Source of the DNA: Nannochloropsis oceanica
Taxonomy: Eukaryota > Sar > Eustigmatophyceae > Eustigmatales > Monodopsidaceae
Assembly: GCA_004519485.1 (NCBI GenBank)
Contig: CP038128.1
Span: 885,001 to 949,000, forward strand
Length of the DNA stretch: 64,000 bases
Direction of reading: 5' to 3'
In this document: piece by piece, positions 21,425 through 31,811 of the stretch
Numbering within the stretch: position 1 is the first letter of the stretch
Layout of the letters: every line of letters starts with the position of its first letter
Position numbers and translations under genes: made by a program
The notes under the pieces: generated by a model
The model's input: the letters and a program-made list of their open reading frames with translations, nothing else
What the model was told of the DNA's origin: nothing
Database searches by the model: none

Positions 21425-24157
21425 TTATGTACAAGCACGATAAATGAAAATATAGCCCGTCTGCAAGCTTGCATCGTCCTCTAAAATACGATCCCCCTGA
21501 GGCAATGCCGAGACCAAGGCATCGTCATATCTAATCCAGAGCGCGGGGGAAGAAGGGGTGGAGCCCGCCCGTCGAACATCAGCAATGTAATGGCCCGAAT
21601 TGGCCGAGCGACCTAAATGCCGGACCACGCTCAGCAGCGTATAGGCAGACTGCAACTCGCCTGCCCGCACCGCGGCGAGAGGGGCTTCGGTCATTGAGCC
21701 CGAGGGAGAAGAAAGGGAAGAACAGAAAGATGGTGAGAGAGGGCGCGTGGTGAGATTTCGCAAGTCGAGGGGCAAGAGTGGAAGGATCTTCCTTTTGGTG
21801 GAGGGTGGCGACCGATTCTCCTTGTCCTCGCTCGCGTCGATCATTACTTTTGGCTTTATCGATGACTTATTCGCGCCGAACCTCGTGGAACGCCTCCATC
21901 CCTTTTGAAGCACTCTAACATCTTCAAGGTTCTTTCCTTCCATTTTGTCCTGATTGCACCCTCGACTCTCGATCAATGACAGTCGTATAGCCTCCTGCAG
22001 CTCCTTGTTGTTCACACCCTCCTGAGAACTACCAAAGCTGCTACTTCCCTCTACCAGGTCCACCAGAGTGGAGCCAGAGGGAGAAGAGGAGATAGTCAAG
22101 CCCTCGGCTGGTGGCGACCTTGTCGGATCCTTGTTTTCCTGGTCCAACGGCCAACGATTTTCGCCCTGATTCTTTCTATTCTTTCTATCCTGCGTTGCCG
22201 CTTGTTTGCATTGCAGCTGAAGCTTCAGAAGTTGCACGGCCGATCCCCCCCCCTCTTGCAAGATCTTGGATAGAGATGCAGAGTTCGTCCCTTGTTCGTC
22301 ATCTTCATTGGCACCCACCGCTGTCGAGGACGCGTAGAAGTTCGTCCCGAAGCGAGTTGCAGGAGTAGGTGGCTGAGAGATGCGTTCCAGGCTCTTCAGG
22401 AGGGCTTTGGTCAGCTGCGGTCCAGCTGTACCTTCGAGCCCTGTGCGTACATCGGGAGGACTGACCGTGCGGGCGTCGCAGAATTGAGCCAGATCTAAGG
22501 AGGGTGGGGCCATGACGCGCGTCTGGAGCTTGCTGCTGCTCGCACCCAGAAGATCCAGGGCGCCGGTGAAGCGAAAGCGCTTGAGGTGCACGACCAAAAG
22601 GTTGGGTAGCTTGCGAAAGCGGTGGGTGGCGCGGACCTTGTTCTGCCGCTGACAATGTTCGCAGGTTAGCTCCAGCTCCTGCTCTCGAAAAGAATGTGCC
22701 AAGAGATCCAAGACCTGTAAAGGGACGCCTCCTCCCTCGCCATTCGGGCCCGCGCCCCCTCCTTCCTCTCCAGGTCCCACCAGATCGACTGAGAAGTCCG
22801 TGAAGGACTCGATGTAAGAACGGGAGTATGCACAGTCTGCGCCTACACACGTCAAAGTCTTCTTCACCTGAGCGTGAAAATGACGCGTCACAGGCAAAAC
22901 TTGCTCTAGAATGGCCGCTTCTTCCTGACTTATAAGTGTGTCCTCTTTAAAAGACTCAGGTAGGATCAAGCCCTCCTTCTTTCCCCCTAAATGGCCGCTG
23001 GACGTTGGCGTCAAAGACGATGGCTCCGTCGTGAGAGACAAAGATCGGGACCGGAAGAAAGTGCGGAGCAACGTCTGTCTACCCTTCCCACCGCCTGCGT
23101 CACCCGCACTCCCTCTATTTCCCTTACCTACCGCAACCGGCTTATTATTTAATGTCCTTTCCTCCTTCTCGTCATCCATTCCCTTTCCTCCTTCCATTAA
23201 ACAATTTGCCTTGGCCCGGGCCGCTCTGGCCTCTTTGTCCGCTTGAATTTTGAGAGCCGCAAATCGGCGGCCATAGAGGCAAAGCTCCTGTTGCAAGCTG
23301 TTTAGCAAGTCACCCATAAACTCATGCGCATCCTGCTGCCGGCCCTCTCCATAAGCAGCGAAGTAAGACGAAATCTCCCGACGGAAGAGGGAAGGGTCCA
23401 TTACCCCACCTCTGACACACTTCCTACTGCTGCTGCTGTCCGTACCGGTGCTGCTGTTGATGCTACTGTATTTACTCAAGGCGGTCTTTTGCCGCAGAAC
23501 CAGCAGGAGGCCAGCAAATGATCCGTACACCTTGAGGTGGCGAGGTACGCACACGGACTCACGCAGGTCTTGGAGGGTATACCGCAGCCAGAAGTTGGAG
23601 AGCAGATCATTTACGAATTCTCCTGCGGCGGCCAGGGCTTGCACCACTGAGTTGAGATAGCAGGTGTTGCCAAGATTGAGCAAGCCCTCCCGTTTCCATC
23701 CTGTTGTCGACGGGAAGATGGAGGAAATTGAGGGAGACTTTAAAGAGGAGACGTACAACAATGGAGCTCCCACGTCACTAATGCGGCGTGTAACGTTCTT
23801 GCCTTTGCTGGAGGAGGCCTGAAAAGGGGACGAGGAGGATGAGGGCGCACCCAGGGGCGGCTTCGTACTGTAAATGCGGGAGCTTCCGTCTCGGAGAAGG
23901 AAGGAGGAAGCGCTGCTGTTGGATCTGCCTTTTGCTATTTTCTCGGGACTGGACGAAAAAAGGCGGTTGCTCTCATACAGTAAGTCATCATCATCTATTT
24001 CCTTTCCGCCGGCGTCAGCAATTCCCGAACCCAGTACCTGGTCAAGCATGCTAAATCTTTTCTTTTTCTTGACACCAGCGCTGGTGGTGCTCATGGAAAC
24101 GACGGAAAGAGGTCGCTTGATGATGATGCTGCTGCTGGCGGTGATGGAAGAGGACAA
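21425..24157 (-). CDS. Ubiquitin-specific protease, USP37/USP26-like
   Basis: Peptidase C19 deubiquitinase, which cleaves ubiquitin from proteins. The first in-frame ATG is at 24094 (889 residues). The frame stays open upstream to a CAG acceptor near 24305, so a 5' exon may exist. Numbering from 24094: Cys box LGNTCYLNS with catalytic Cys145; a Zn-ribbon CEHC near residue 480 followed by HLKRFRF; His box SGHYIADV near residue 835; and YDD just after it. An apparent ubiquitin-interacting motif, ELQEAIRLSLIES, sits near residue 700 inside the long insert between catalytic halves. UIMs inside a USP core are a feature of the USP37/USP26/USP29 group, hence the call. The N-terminal ~130 residues are Ser-rich and disordered. 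Family is certain; subgroup is inference. Confidence 0.9.
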   Translation of the reverse strand: MSSSITASSSIIIKRPLSVVSMSTTSAGVKKKKRFSMLDQVLGSGIADAGGKEIDDDDLLYESNRLFSSSPEKIAKGRSNSSASSFLLRDGSSRIYSTKPPLGAPSSSSSPFQASSSKGKNVTRRISDVGAPLLYVSSLKSPSISSIFPSTTGWKREGLLNLGNTCYLNSVVQALAAAGEFVNDLLSNFWLRYTLQDLRESVCVPRHLKVYGSFAGLLLVLRQKTALSKYSSINSSTGTDSSSSRKCVRGGVMDPSLFRREISSYFAAYGEGRQQDAHEFMGDLLNSLQQELCLYGRRFAALKIQADKEARAARAKANCLMEGGKGMDDEKEERTLNNKPVAVGKGNRGSAGDAGGGKGRQTLLRTFFRSRSLSLTTEPSSLTPTSSGHLGGKKEGLILPESFKEDTLISQEEAAILEQVLPVTRHFHAQVKKTLTCVGADCAYSRSYIESFTDFSVDLVGPGEEGGGAGPNGEGGGVPLQVLDLLAHSFREQELELTCEHCQRQNKVRATHRFRKLPNLLVVHLKRFRFTGALDLLGASSSKLQTRVMAPPSLDLAQFCDARTVSPPDVRTGLEGTAGPQLTKALLKSLERISQPPTPATRFGTNFYASSTAVGANEDDEQGTNSASLSKILQEGGGSAVQLLKLQLQCKQAATQDRKNRKNQGENRWPLDQENKDPTRSPPAEGLTISSSPSGSTLVDLVEGSSSFGSSQEGVNNKELQEAIRLSLIESRGCNQDKMEGKNLEDVRVLQKGWRRSTRFGANKSSIKPKVMIDASEDKENRSPPSTKRKILPLLPLDLRNLTTRPLSPSFCSSLSSPSGSMTEAPLAAVRAGELQSAYTLLSVVRHLGRSANSGHYIADVRRAGSTPSSPALWIRYDDALVSALPQGDRILEDDASLQTGYIFIYRACT

Positions 24158-24398
24158 AATGCGTTTGTCCTTTATACTGTCAGTTGTGCCGATAGAGAAG
24201 TTTGGGGAAGCAGCGGAGCAACCGGCGAAAGGAAGGCTCCCTGACGCAGCCGAGCTAGACCGAGCCAGGTACAGCTTCGGCCGTTGGGTACTCTGTGGTA
24301 TAGTAGTGAAGGTTGAGCGAGAAAGAGGACGTCAGCCTTCCTATATGAGTTCAAGAGATGCGATAGTCGAGGTTGGACATGAACACCACGGGTTGGAT

Positions 24399-25003
24399 TT
24401 ATGGACGTACATGGAAGAGGGATCTACCGCCTCTCCTTGCACTCCCATTCCCGCCCCATGGCTGTGCAAACTCACTCAGAGTAGGCGACCCCACACCCCT
24501 AATCCTATCAACAGGTGTGAAACCCGCTGCCGCACCTCTGCCATCCCCACGGCAGCCTCGCTGCAGTGCGTCATACGCCCCTTTGACCTGCGCCAAAAAG
24601 TGTCGGGTGTCGAGCGCCTTTCTCGGTGAGGCTGGGACAAAAATATTAAAGCGGTGACCGCCAGAAGCAAAGCAAACCATCCGGTTTTCCTCGTCACATT
24701 TCTGGAGGGCTTTGACCTTAGATGGTAATAAGGAAAGTGGTACAGGGGAAGCTCATATTGAAAAAGATGACTTGAAGTCCTCGACGCTTCTACGAATGCC
24801 TTTTTTTTAAGCAGACGGTATCTAGATCTATAAGACGCGCCGCTGTCCGCTCTCCCTCGACACTCGCTCGGACTTACCTTGATTATCGCCCCGCCGCAGC
24901 GAATTTTTTCTCCGTCAAAGGAGATGTCTCGTTGTGAGCCCTTTGACTTCGATCCTTGAAAGACCTGTATATGCACCTCGCGGAGGCGGGCCTTGGTATC
25001 CAT
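24399..25003 (-). CDS. Small two-exon conserved-looking protein, unknown
   Basis: Two exons give a clean 147-residue protein. Exon 1 is 25003-24878 (42 codons) with a GTAAGT donor. Exon 2 is 24716-24399, after a TAAG acceptor; the intron is 161 bp, phase 0. The N-terminus has alternating short strand-like segments (REVHIQVFQG, FDGEKIRCGGAIIK). Exon 2 continues VKALQKCDEENRMVCFASGG and FNIFVPASPRKALDTRHFLA, then a low-complexity tail. No membrane segment. I do not recognise the family. The clean phase, consensus splice sites and hydrophobic patterning argue that it is real. It is upstream of the USP gene on the same strand. Confidence 0.5.
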
Positions 25004-26440
25004 ATGGTTGAATCAATTTTGGAAGGGGTAGGGCGAGACAAGCAGGTCCAAAGCTCGCAGACGACGGACTTTGTGGCGGGAAATCGATAACTGGCTGGCT
25101 GTCACAATAACCTGATCTATGTGAACGAGGAGAACGCATGTGAGGCGTGCATACCAGATGATGAGATTGTGGTTGGAAGGATAGACAAAGCCCTGAACGA
25201 AGTGACTGACTGACTGAAAAGAATGTTGTCACCCAAAAGAATGAGGAGAGAATGAGGAGGTGGAGGGGGAGAAGGCATGACGGGGGCTGGCGTAACGGGC
25301 AAGAAGGTAGGGGAGGTTATGCGAGGTCATCCAGGGCCCCCGATCGGACGAGGCGCTGATGCAACAACAACTCCCCCGGCCCCCGCATCTCCCCCGAACA
25401 CTTGTAGCATAACATCGGCAGAAAGGCGGACAGTGTGCAGCTGGTCCATCCACAAGACAACCTCCTACGCTTTATCACCGAGTATGGTATCACCGCGTCC
25501 TTAAAGGAGAAGCTTGTGGACAGGTGGCGCTTGCAGGTGCGTACAAAGTGCTCGAGTCGGTGGATGCAGAGGAGGGGGAAGGTGCTTCGAGGTGCTGCCG
25601 CTGGTGGAAAGAGATGCGGCCGGTTACAGCGAAAAGTGGTGGTTGATGACGATGGACGCGGCATCTCTGACATAGTGGGCTTGAGTGAGCCGGCAGCCGA
25701 GTGCATGGGCGGGCAGAATCATGAGGATGAGACGGACGAGGGAGCGGATCACTAGAAGTTATCATGGAGTAGGGCGGCGCGGTGTGTGCCTTTCGCGGTG
25801 AGCGGCTATCGGGACCGTCTCTGCGGGGCCGCTTCATGGAGGTGGTATGAGAAGACCAACAAGGGCGTGATTATCACAAAGTGCAGGTGCTCCTGCGGCT
25901 ACTTATACATCAAAAGGTAGCCCTGTCGATACGTGCTTCGCGTGGCACTGTACCTCCATGTCAGCGTCCTGACGGAGGGTCTGGATCTGGCTCTGTGGCA
26001 TGTCGAGGATGCATACATCATGGCGACAGTGGCTGGAGGAGCTAGGAGAATGAAGGGCACCGGGGTATTTTTTCATGACGGTATGTTTTGCGGGGGCGTC
26101 AGCGACAAGGACGGCAGTGGATTGGGCCCGGTGGACGTGGCCGGTGGTGGAGTTTTGGTCGAGGCTGGCGCCGGCGAAATTGTGGACCCTTGTCTGAGTT
26201 GTACCTGAGACTGCAGGTTTTAGAGCGGAGAGGGTGAGGTGGAAACCGGGGCGGAAGGACATGGGCTGTCATCTGAAGTGTATATACAAGATGAGACAAG
26301 GTCAATACATACATCATATACATATATTGTATAGATCCAATGCTTGCGGTCTTAATAGCGTACCATCAGAGAAAATAGAAAAAAAGAATTTCTTACTTTT
26401 CGTCCCATTGCACATCTACATGTTTTATTCACAACACCCA
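25004..26440. other. Unresolved region, possible LisH/FOP-like exon
   Basis: About 1.4 kb without a complete gene model. A plus-strand piece at about 25438-25533 (HPQDNLLRFITEYGI, then SLKEKLVDRWRLQ) is preceded by a CAG and followed by CAG|GTGCGT, so it looks like an exon. Its pattern resembles the LisH/FOP dimerisation motif of centrosome and cilium proteins. Another plus-strand frame at 25933-26208 and the opposing minus-strand frames are of unclear status. I could not build a full gene. Confidence 0.25.
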
Positions 26441-27919
26441 TCACATCTCTTCCTCGTACTCTTCCACGTCTTGTACATCTAGGACACATATATGCGTGTA
26501 GACCCCAGCCACGGCCATGAGCACCGACGCCGCAACAAAAACCTCCCGTGCACTCCCTTGAAAGAGGCTGAGCAGCAGCGAGCCCAGCAACCCTTGAAGA
26601 GCGAATGGCAGCACCTCGCTGATGCTTCTAAACAGGCTGCAGTATAAAGCCGAGTTTTCTGAGCGTCGAACTGCCACTGTCACGATTGACCATGGACATT
26701 GGTAACTCGCAGCCAGTGGCAGCCCTAAGCAGGCAAAGAGTGCCAGGGCTGCATCCTTGTTTCCCGGCTGCAGGAAGAACAGGCCCAGAAACACGGCCGC
26801 AGCACATACCAGCGACGCTACCCAGACCCGTTTCAAACCTACTCTCGCCGCCAATGATCCCAAAACCAGCGATGTGAAACTGGCCACCACTGCCATCAGC
26901 AAGAATGCAAAACTTGCTGCTTGTACTCCGCGCTCATACAAGGAATCGGGCTTACCCGTATCCTCTGGATTCCCTCCATAAATGTAGGCGCCGTAAAAGT
27001 AAGAGCCATAGTAAAACAAAAGGGCAAAGGCACTCCAGGCCAGGAGGTTAGACACTGCCGCGAGACGCACGGCTTTCGGGAGGGACTTCATTCCAAACAC
27101 CGCCCTTTTGGCCGAGGAGACAAAACTACCATTGAAGAGTTCATAAAGCTGAGGAGTAAAGTGCTTTTCTACTGAGGTCACCAAGGTTCCGCACGTCGTC
27201 ACAAACAAGACGCCGGCTGAAAGAAGAAAGAGAATCTGGGTTTGGCTACCGAGGTATGAGAGGCCAGGCGCCTTGGCCAGGTTGATAGATCCCAATCCAA
27301 AACCCAACAGTCTTCCCAAGCTGCCCTGCAAGGCAAAGAAGGAATTGACACCTTGCAACGCATCCGCCTCCAATGTGTCCGTGCAAAGCCCCCGTTCCAT
27401 CCCTTGTATCCCGTCGAGCCCCACTTGCCCTAGGATCAAACCTATGACGGCCATGCTGAGCGCATACCTCTGCTCTTCGTTTGTATCTCCCAGCCACACT
27501 CCCAGCGACTCGGCGTACGCCAAAAGAATAAGTCCGCCAGCCCCCACTAGTAAAAATCCTCCCAAAAACGGCCGCCGTCGGCCCCACGTGTTTTGGGAGA
27601 AGTCGCTGGCCGCCGATATGAGGGGTACCGTCATACAGCTTGCCAAGGAGGAGAAGAACCACACAATGCCAACCGTTTCGATGCTGAGATTAAATGTGAC
27701 GAGAATAGGCGTGATATATCCGTAAGCTACAGACCAACACATCTGAACGCCCAGAAACGCGAACGTTGGGTAGATTTGCGCAGCCAAGCACCACGGAGTG
27801 CGGCTGTCCCCTGCATCACTGTCGACATCGCTTGCGCCCACTGAGGAAGCTTGAACCTTTGGCATCAGAGGTGCCCGCTCACTTTTGATGGTCGAGCTCG
27901 AATCCCACCGCCAAGGCAT
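26441..27919 (-). CDS. Major facilitator sugar transporter, SLC45/SUT (GPH) type
   Basis: Single-exon gene, 492 residues from an ATG. Twelve hydrophobic segments are visible after a ~40-residue polar N-terminus. The signature of the glycoside-pentoside-hexuronide/sucrose carrier group is present in the first cytosolic loop (SDFSQNTWGRRRPFLGG, with GRRRPF at residues 113-118), and a polar SYQCPWSIVTV element lies in the second half. These proteins are H+-coupled carriers of sucrose or other sugars in the plasma, vacuolar or organelle membrane. The C-terminus is short and acidic (EEYEEEM). Substrate cannot be read from the sequence. No plastid-type leader is seen. Confidence 0.85.
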   Translation of the reverse strand: MPWRWDSSSTIKSERAPLMPKVQASSVGASDVDSDAGDSRTPWCLAAQIYPTFAFLGVQMCWSVAYGYITPILVTFNLSIETVGIVWFFSSLASCMTVPLISAASDFSQNTWGRRRPFLGGFLLVGAGGLILLAYAESLGVWLGDTNEEQRYALSMAVIGLILGQVGLDGIQGMERGLCTDTLEADALQGVNSFFALQGSLGRLLGFGLGSINLAKAPGLSYLGSQTQILFLLSAGVLFVTTCGTLVTSVEKHFTPQLYELFNGSFVSSAKRAVFGMKSLPKAVRLAAVSNLLAWSAFALLFYYGSYFYGAYIYGGNPEDTGKPDSLYERGVQAASFAFLLMAVVASFTSLVLGSLAARVGLKRVWVASLVCAAAVFLGLFFLQPGNKDAALALFACLGLPLAASYQCPWSIVTVAVRRSENSALYCSLFRSISEVLPFALQGLLGSLLLSLFQGSAREVFVAASVLMAVAGVYTHICVLDVQDVEEYEEEM

Positions 27920-28130
27920 CTACCTAACTATCTACTTGTGTAGTGTGTATGTGATGCAGATTGGTACACATCTGGTTCAATGCCCGTGTCGCTGTGACAG
28001 GCGTTTGTGCCGTGGACCGCACACTCGCAAAAAGGATCTGGTTGTCGATCTGTTGTTCGTTTTTTTCGGAAAGTTCAAGTTCTTTTTTTCTGCCGTCTGC
28101 CATAACCATGCCCTCTCCGCCCTCCCCCTT

Positions 28131-28422
28131 GCTACATGGGACGCCGTCTCACACATAAATACCTCCTCAATCACATCCAACACCATATGTACATACTCAT
28201 GCTACTACTCCAGCGATGGCAGACGCTATCCACCCACGCCCAGTCATACAACAGAGACATACCAGCCAGCTTCCAGTCGTCTTGCATGCATTCCCCCCCC
28301 TCCCCAATGCTACATGGGACACCATCTCACCACACAAACACCTCCTCAATCATATCCACCACCATAAATACATACTTATGCTATTACTCCAGCGATGCCA
28401 AACGCTATCCGTCCACCCCTAG
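28131..28422. repeat. Direct duplication, two ~114-bp copies
   Basis: GCTACATGGGAC followed by CCTCCTCAATCA and ACTCCAGCGATG occurs in the same order at 28131-28243 and 28309-28422, a 178-bp offset, at roughly 85 percent identity. The spacer between the copies also begins and ends in C-rich sequence. It looks like an old tandem duplication of non-coding DNA. Confidence 0.8.
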
Positions 28423-28573
28423 CCATTGGGTCACGGTAGGAGGTGGACGTCAAGGGCCCCGAGGTCGCTGCTTCGTCCAGCCCCGCCGTGGCGCTGACGC
28501 AAATTACACCCATCTTAAGGCCCAGAAAGGAGATGCGGGCACACTGTATGCATCTCAGGAATCTAACTGCCGT

Positions 28574-28745
28574 TCCTAAATCCCTCTAGAACTATCGCAT
28601 GCAACCTGACGTCCTCTAGGACTTGCATACGAGGGGAAGCCTTCCAACAATAATTTGTTGCATATTCACCCGTTATTTTTGTCCGAGTTTTACTGGCGAC
28701 TTTGACAGTTTTTTTTAATCAGGCAAAGTCCCCGGACGGCCCACA
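28574..28745 (-). repeat. Dispersed repeat, copy 2
   Basis: Reverse-complement partner of the repeat at 6501-6667. The shared parts include GGGCCGTCCGGGGACTTTGC, AACTGTCAAAGTCGC, CTCGTATGCAAGTCCT and GACGTCAGGTTGCATGCGAT. The middle is more diverged than the ends. Two copies in 64 kb suggest many in the genome. Confidence 0.75.
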
Positions 28746-29510
28746 TAGACGTCACAAAAAACTTATTATTAATAAGTCCGACTTAACTTGTCGCTAGATC
28801 CCACGCAGGGACAAATGAGACGAAAGCCTTGTAGGGTACCAGACGATCTGCCTTCGTCGCACGCCACGACAGGCCTATAAGGTATGTCAATGGATCAAAG
28901 CTGCCACAGACAAGTACAATCTCCAACTAGAATGTTCCCCAGACACCTGTGTATCGCGAAGTGTGACTGTTTCCCATAAGGGTTGTGGCGGAATCAGAAC
29001 TCGCCTGGCTTCCGCTAAGCGGATAAAGCACGTATGATAGGAATTTTAAGATGAAGCAATCCAGATTTTGTCGTCTGTTCGTCTTTCTTTCTCTTGATTC
29101 AGATCAAGCTGCCCCGTCTCTGTCTGGTCTTAGGAAATCTCATGCACTCTCCGTCTGCAAACCAACGGTGAATTATTTAATTTTCCTTATCCCCACCACA
29201 AATATTCGTGAGGTCTACGCTACCGTCACCCCCCCCCCTGCTACAAAGCACACGGCATCTTATTGGCTGTGCGCTGATCCCGTGCTCCAAATCTATTCAA
29301 TAATTGCCTGTTATTGCCTTCTGCTTGGTGCTTGTCTTTTTCGATGAGACCGGCTACTGCTGCTGCTGCTGTTCACCTGTCTTGCAAATGATCTACACAT
29401 GGCTCACTGAATGGGTTTTGATTTCCTTACTTCGGTCTCTTCATGATCTCCATCTTCTAATGTTGACATGCCTTCACCTCATTCCTTCACGTCTCCTTCC
29501 TTTTCCATCC

Positions 29511-31004
29511 TTAAGCTTCCGAATCGTCCTTCTTCGTGCTTGGGACAGCCCGCTGCTCATCTGATAACGCATTGTTGATTATATCAAACGCCAGATCCGA
29601 CAGCTCCTGGTCAGTGCGGCCCTTGATGGAGATGGGAGGGTGGACATGGATGGCGGTGATCCCCCGGCCAGCACATTGAGGCATGATCACCTCCTTAGGC
29701 ATCATGATATGCGTCCCCGCAATAGACACAGGCACTATAGGCACGCCTGCCTTGGTCGCCACCTTGAATGCACCCATCTTGAAGGATTGCATGCGGCCTT
29801 GAGGCCCACGAGTGCCCTCGGGGAAGACGAAGATGGGGGTGCCTGTCTTGAGGATTAGGAGAGCAGAGCGCAGGGCTTCCATTTGGCTGCGCTTGTCGTC
29901 TCGATCGAGGAGGACGTGCTGAGCCATTCTCATGGCGTTGCCCAGGATAGGGATCCTGGCCAGGTCAGCCTTGGCTAGGTACTTGGCGCGGACGGGCAGC
30001 TGGGCAGTGTAGGGCACATCCATCCAGGAGGCGTGGTTGGCGACGAAGACCTTCCGGAGGGGTTTGGGAAAAGAGGGACGGGTGGGAAGCAATGAGGATG
30101 GGGGAAGCTCAAAGGGAACGTATTTTGTGCTTGACTGCAGGAAGATATGAGACCAACCGCCCAAAATGCAAGGGCCCCGACCCACTTTCACATCCGACAC
30201 TAAAGGCGAATCAAATCCGACCATTCCCACGCCTTGTTCTCTCTTTTTCTCATTTCCTCCCACACGTACCGCTGGTCCCTTGGGAATGTTCTCCATGCCC
30301 GTAATATCGGGTAAGGAGTCAGTAGTGATACTGGTCAGCCAGCCCCATAGGGCACTGGAGCGGTCGACATTGTGTCGGCGAGGATCGATCTTGTCCATGA
30401 ACTCCAAGCTCGCCTTGTACAGGATGAGGAAGACACCCCAGGGGATCGCCCAGAACAGCGCCATAAAGCAGAAATAGAAGCCGAAGGCATTGATCTTGAA
30501 ACCCTTGATGGTCAGGTAGGGTCCGTAGTCGGTCGGGACCTCCGCCAAGCTCTTGTGCCGGAAGGTATCCTCGGGCACTGGCGGTGGACCTGTACCTTCT
30601 GAGGCGTCAGCCACCCCAGACCCGCTCTTGCTGCTCATGCTGTCACTGTCGCTGCTTCCTGACCCAAAGCCGATCCCCGCTTCTTTTACCTTGACGTCTG
30701 TCTCCACTAGCATAGTTGGTACCCTCCTACGCCGACGATACTGCGGCGGCGGCGGCGGCATTCTGCCGCCCCGTGTGTGTTTAGTTTCCAGCTCCTCCAG
30801 CCCTCTCCCGCTTATTCTCCTTGTCGTGGCCGATGATCGCAAAGATGAGCGCCCTATCGAGAGAAAGCCTGGTTGCCGCCGCGCTACTGCAACGCTCACG
30901 CCGCCCGGTGGTGATGTGCTGGCATGGGCATGTGCTGTTGTTGTGAAACTCATTAACACGGCCGCCGTGCAAGCTCCACATGCAAAGCTCGTGGGTGTCT
31001 TCAT
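29511..31004 (-). CDS. 1-acyl-glycerol-3-phosphate acyltransferase (PlsC/LPAT family)
   Basis: PlsC-family acyltransferase, which adds an acyl chain to lysophosphatidate in glycerolipid synthesis. ATG at 31004. The frame is open for 497 codons, but 219 bp (30051-30269) with a GTACGT donor and an AAG acceptor is very probably a stop-free, in-frame phase-0 intron. It splits the motif, and removing it yields ENIPKGPA|VFVANHASWMD. The spliced protein is 424 residues. H-x4-D is at 251-256 and FPEGTRG at 321-327. Two hydrophobic segments precede the motif (about residues 170-195). The ~150-residue N-terminus is Ala/Ser/Arg-rich and starts with a signal-like stretch, so plastid or ER targeting is likely but no clear ASAFAP site is seen. 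The acceptor substrate is inferred from family only. Confidence 0.85.
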   Translation of the reverse strand: MKTPTSFACGACTAAVLMSFTTTAHAHASTSPPGGVSVAVARRQPGFLSIGRSSLRSSATTRRISGRGLEELETKHTRGGRMPPPPPQYRRRRRVPTMLVETDVKVKEAGIGFGSGSSDSDSMSSKSGSGVADASEGTGPPPVPEDTFRHKSLAEVPTDYGPYLTIKGFKINAFGFYFCFMALFWAIPWGVFLILYKASLEFMDKIDPRRHNVDRSSALWGWLTSITTDSLPDITGMENIPKGPAVRVGGNEKKREQGVGMVGFDSPLVSDVKVGRGPCILGGWSHIFLQSSTKYVPFELPPSSLLPTRPSFPKPLRKVFVANHASWMDVPYTAQLPVRAKYLAKADLARIPILGNAMRMAQHVLLDRDDKRSQMEALRSALLILKTGTPIFVFPEGTRGPQGRMQSFKMGAFKVATKAGVPIVPVSIAGTHIMMPKEVIMPQCAGRGITAIHVHPPISIKGRTDQELSDLAFDIINNALSDEQRAVPSTKKDDSEA

Positions 31005-31811
31005 ATTAAATCAGTCGTCGTCCGTCCTGGAATCGTACACCTGCAGTGGGAGGGGTAGCGTGGTTGAGGTGAGTGAATGTACGCTGATGCGACGAAGTCT
31101 TATCCTTCGCTCATCATGAGCCAGGAACGGAGTGGCGCCTGAACACGCGCCCACCTTGTGCCTCGTCAGTGACTTTCCGGGCCTGAGGGGAGGGGTGGGA
31201 TGTTTTGGGGATATCGTGGGCATCCACCAGCGCCATACACTAGGCTCCAGTTGCAGCGATCCCACATGATGCTGCGACCACTCCCCGCCCCTTGCTTTCG
31301 ACGTCTTTTTCTCGCCTTTTCTGGATTTTACCTTGATAAAAAAGTCAAACGGGGGACAAAGAGGTGCTTTCATTTTACTACTTGGATATGGGGTGATTTC
31401 TTGCCGCAATGAGCACGACCAAGACAGAGCGGGAAAAACTCGCTGGGAGAAAAACACAACATAGATCATTGACACGAGGAAACAACCAACAAAAAATGAA
31501 GGAGAGTAAAAATGCGTCAGTATTATCGCGTCGAATGCGTTGACAAAAGACTAGTCATTGTCACACCGTGCTTTTTTCCTCGATGCGACACCTTTCTTTT
31601 CGTTTTGCTGGTGTCTTCGTATGTATGGTGATGATAGTATCGAAATAAATAAATCAGAAGCCCTAGCATCTACCTTCTCTTGATCTCACTTGCCAGGAAG
31701 AAAGCGAATTCAGCAACACTCAGCGCGATATCTGAGCCTCTACCAACCCATCTACCTCCGCCTAACCCTATTTCTCATTTTTGTTTGGCCGGCCTTCCGC
31801 CCGCTCTATTT
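31005..31811. other. Intergenic region
   Basis: Upstream region of the acyltransferase gene and 3' flank of the NDUFA8-like gene. No coding exon, RNA gene or repeat was recognised. Confidence 0.5.

Larger units (their letters stand above)
27920..29510. other. Repeat-bearing intergenic region
   Basis: Holds the upstream region of the transporter gene, a ~114-bp direct duplication (28131-28422), one dispersed-repeat copy (28574-28745) and, toward 29510, the 3' flank of the acyltransferase gene. A small plus-strand frame at 29051-29347 has no recognisable domain. No RNA gene was detected by eye. Confidence 0.5.
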
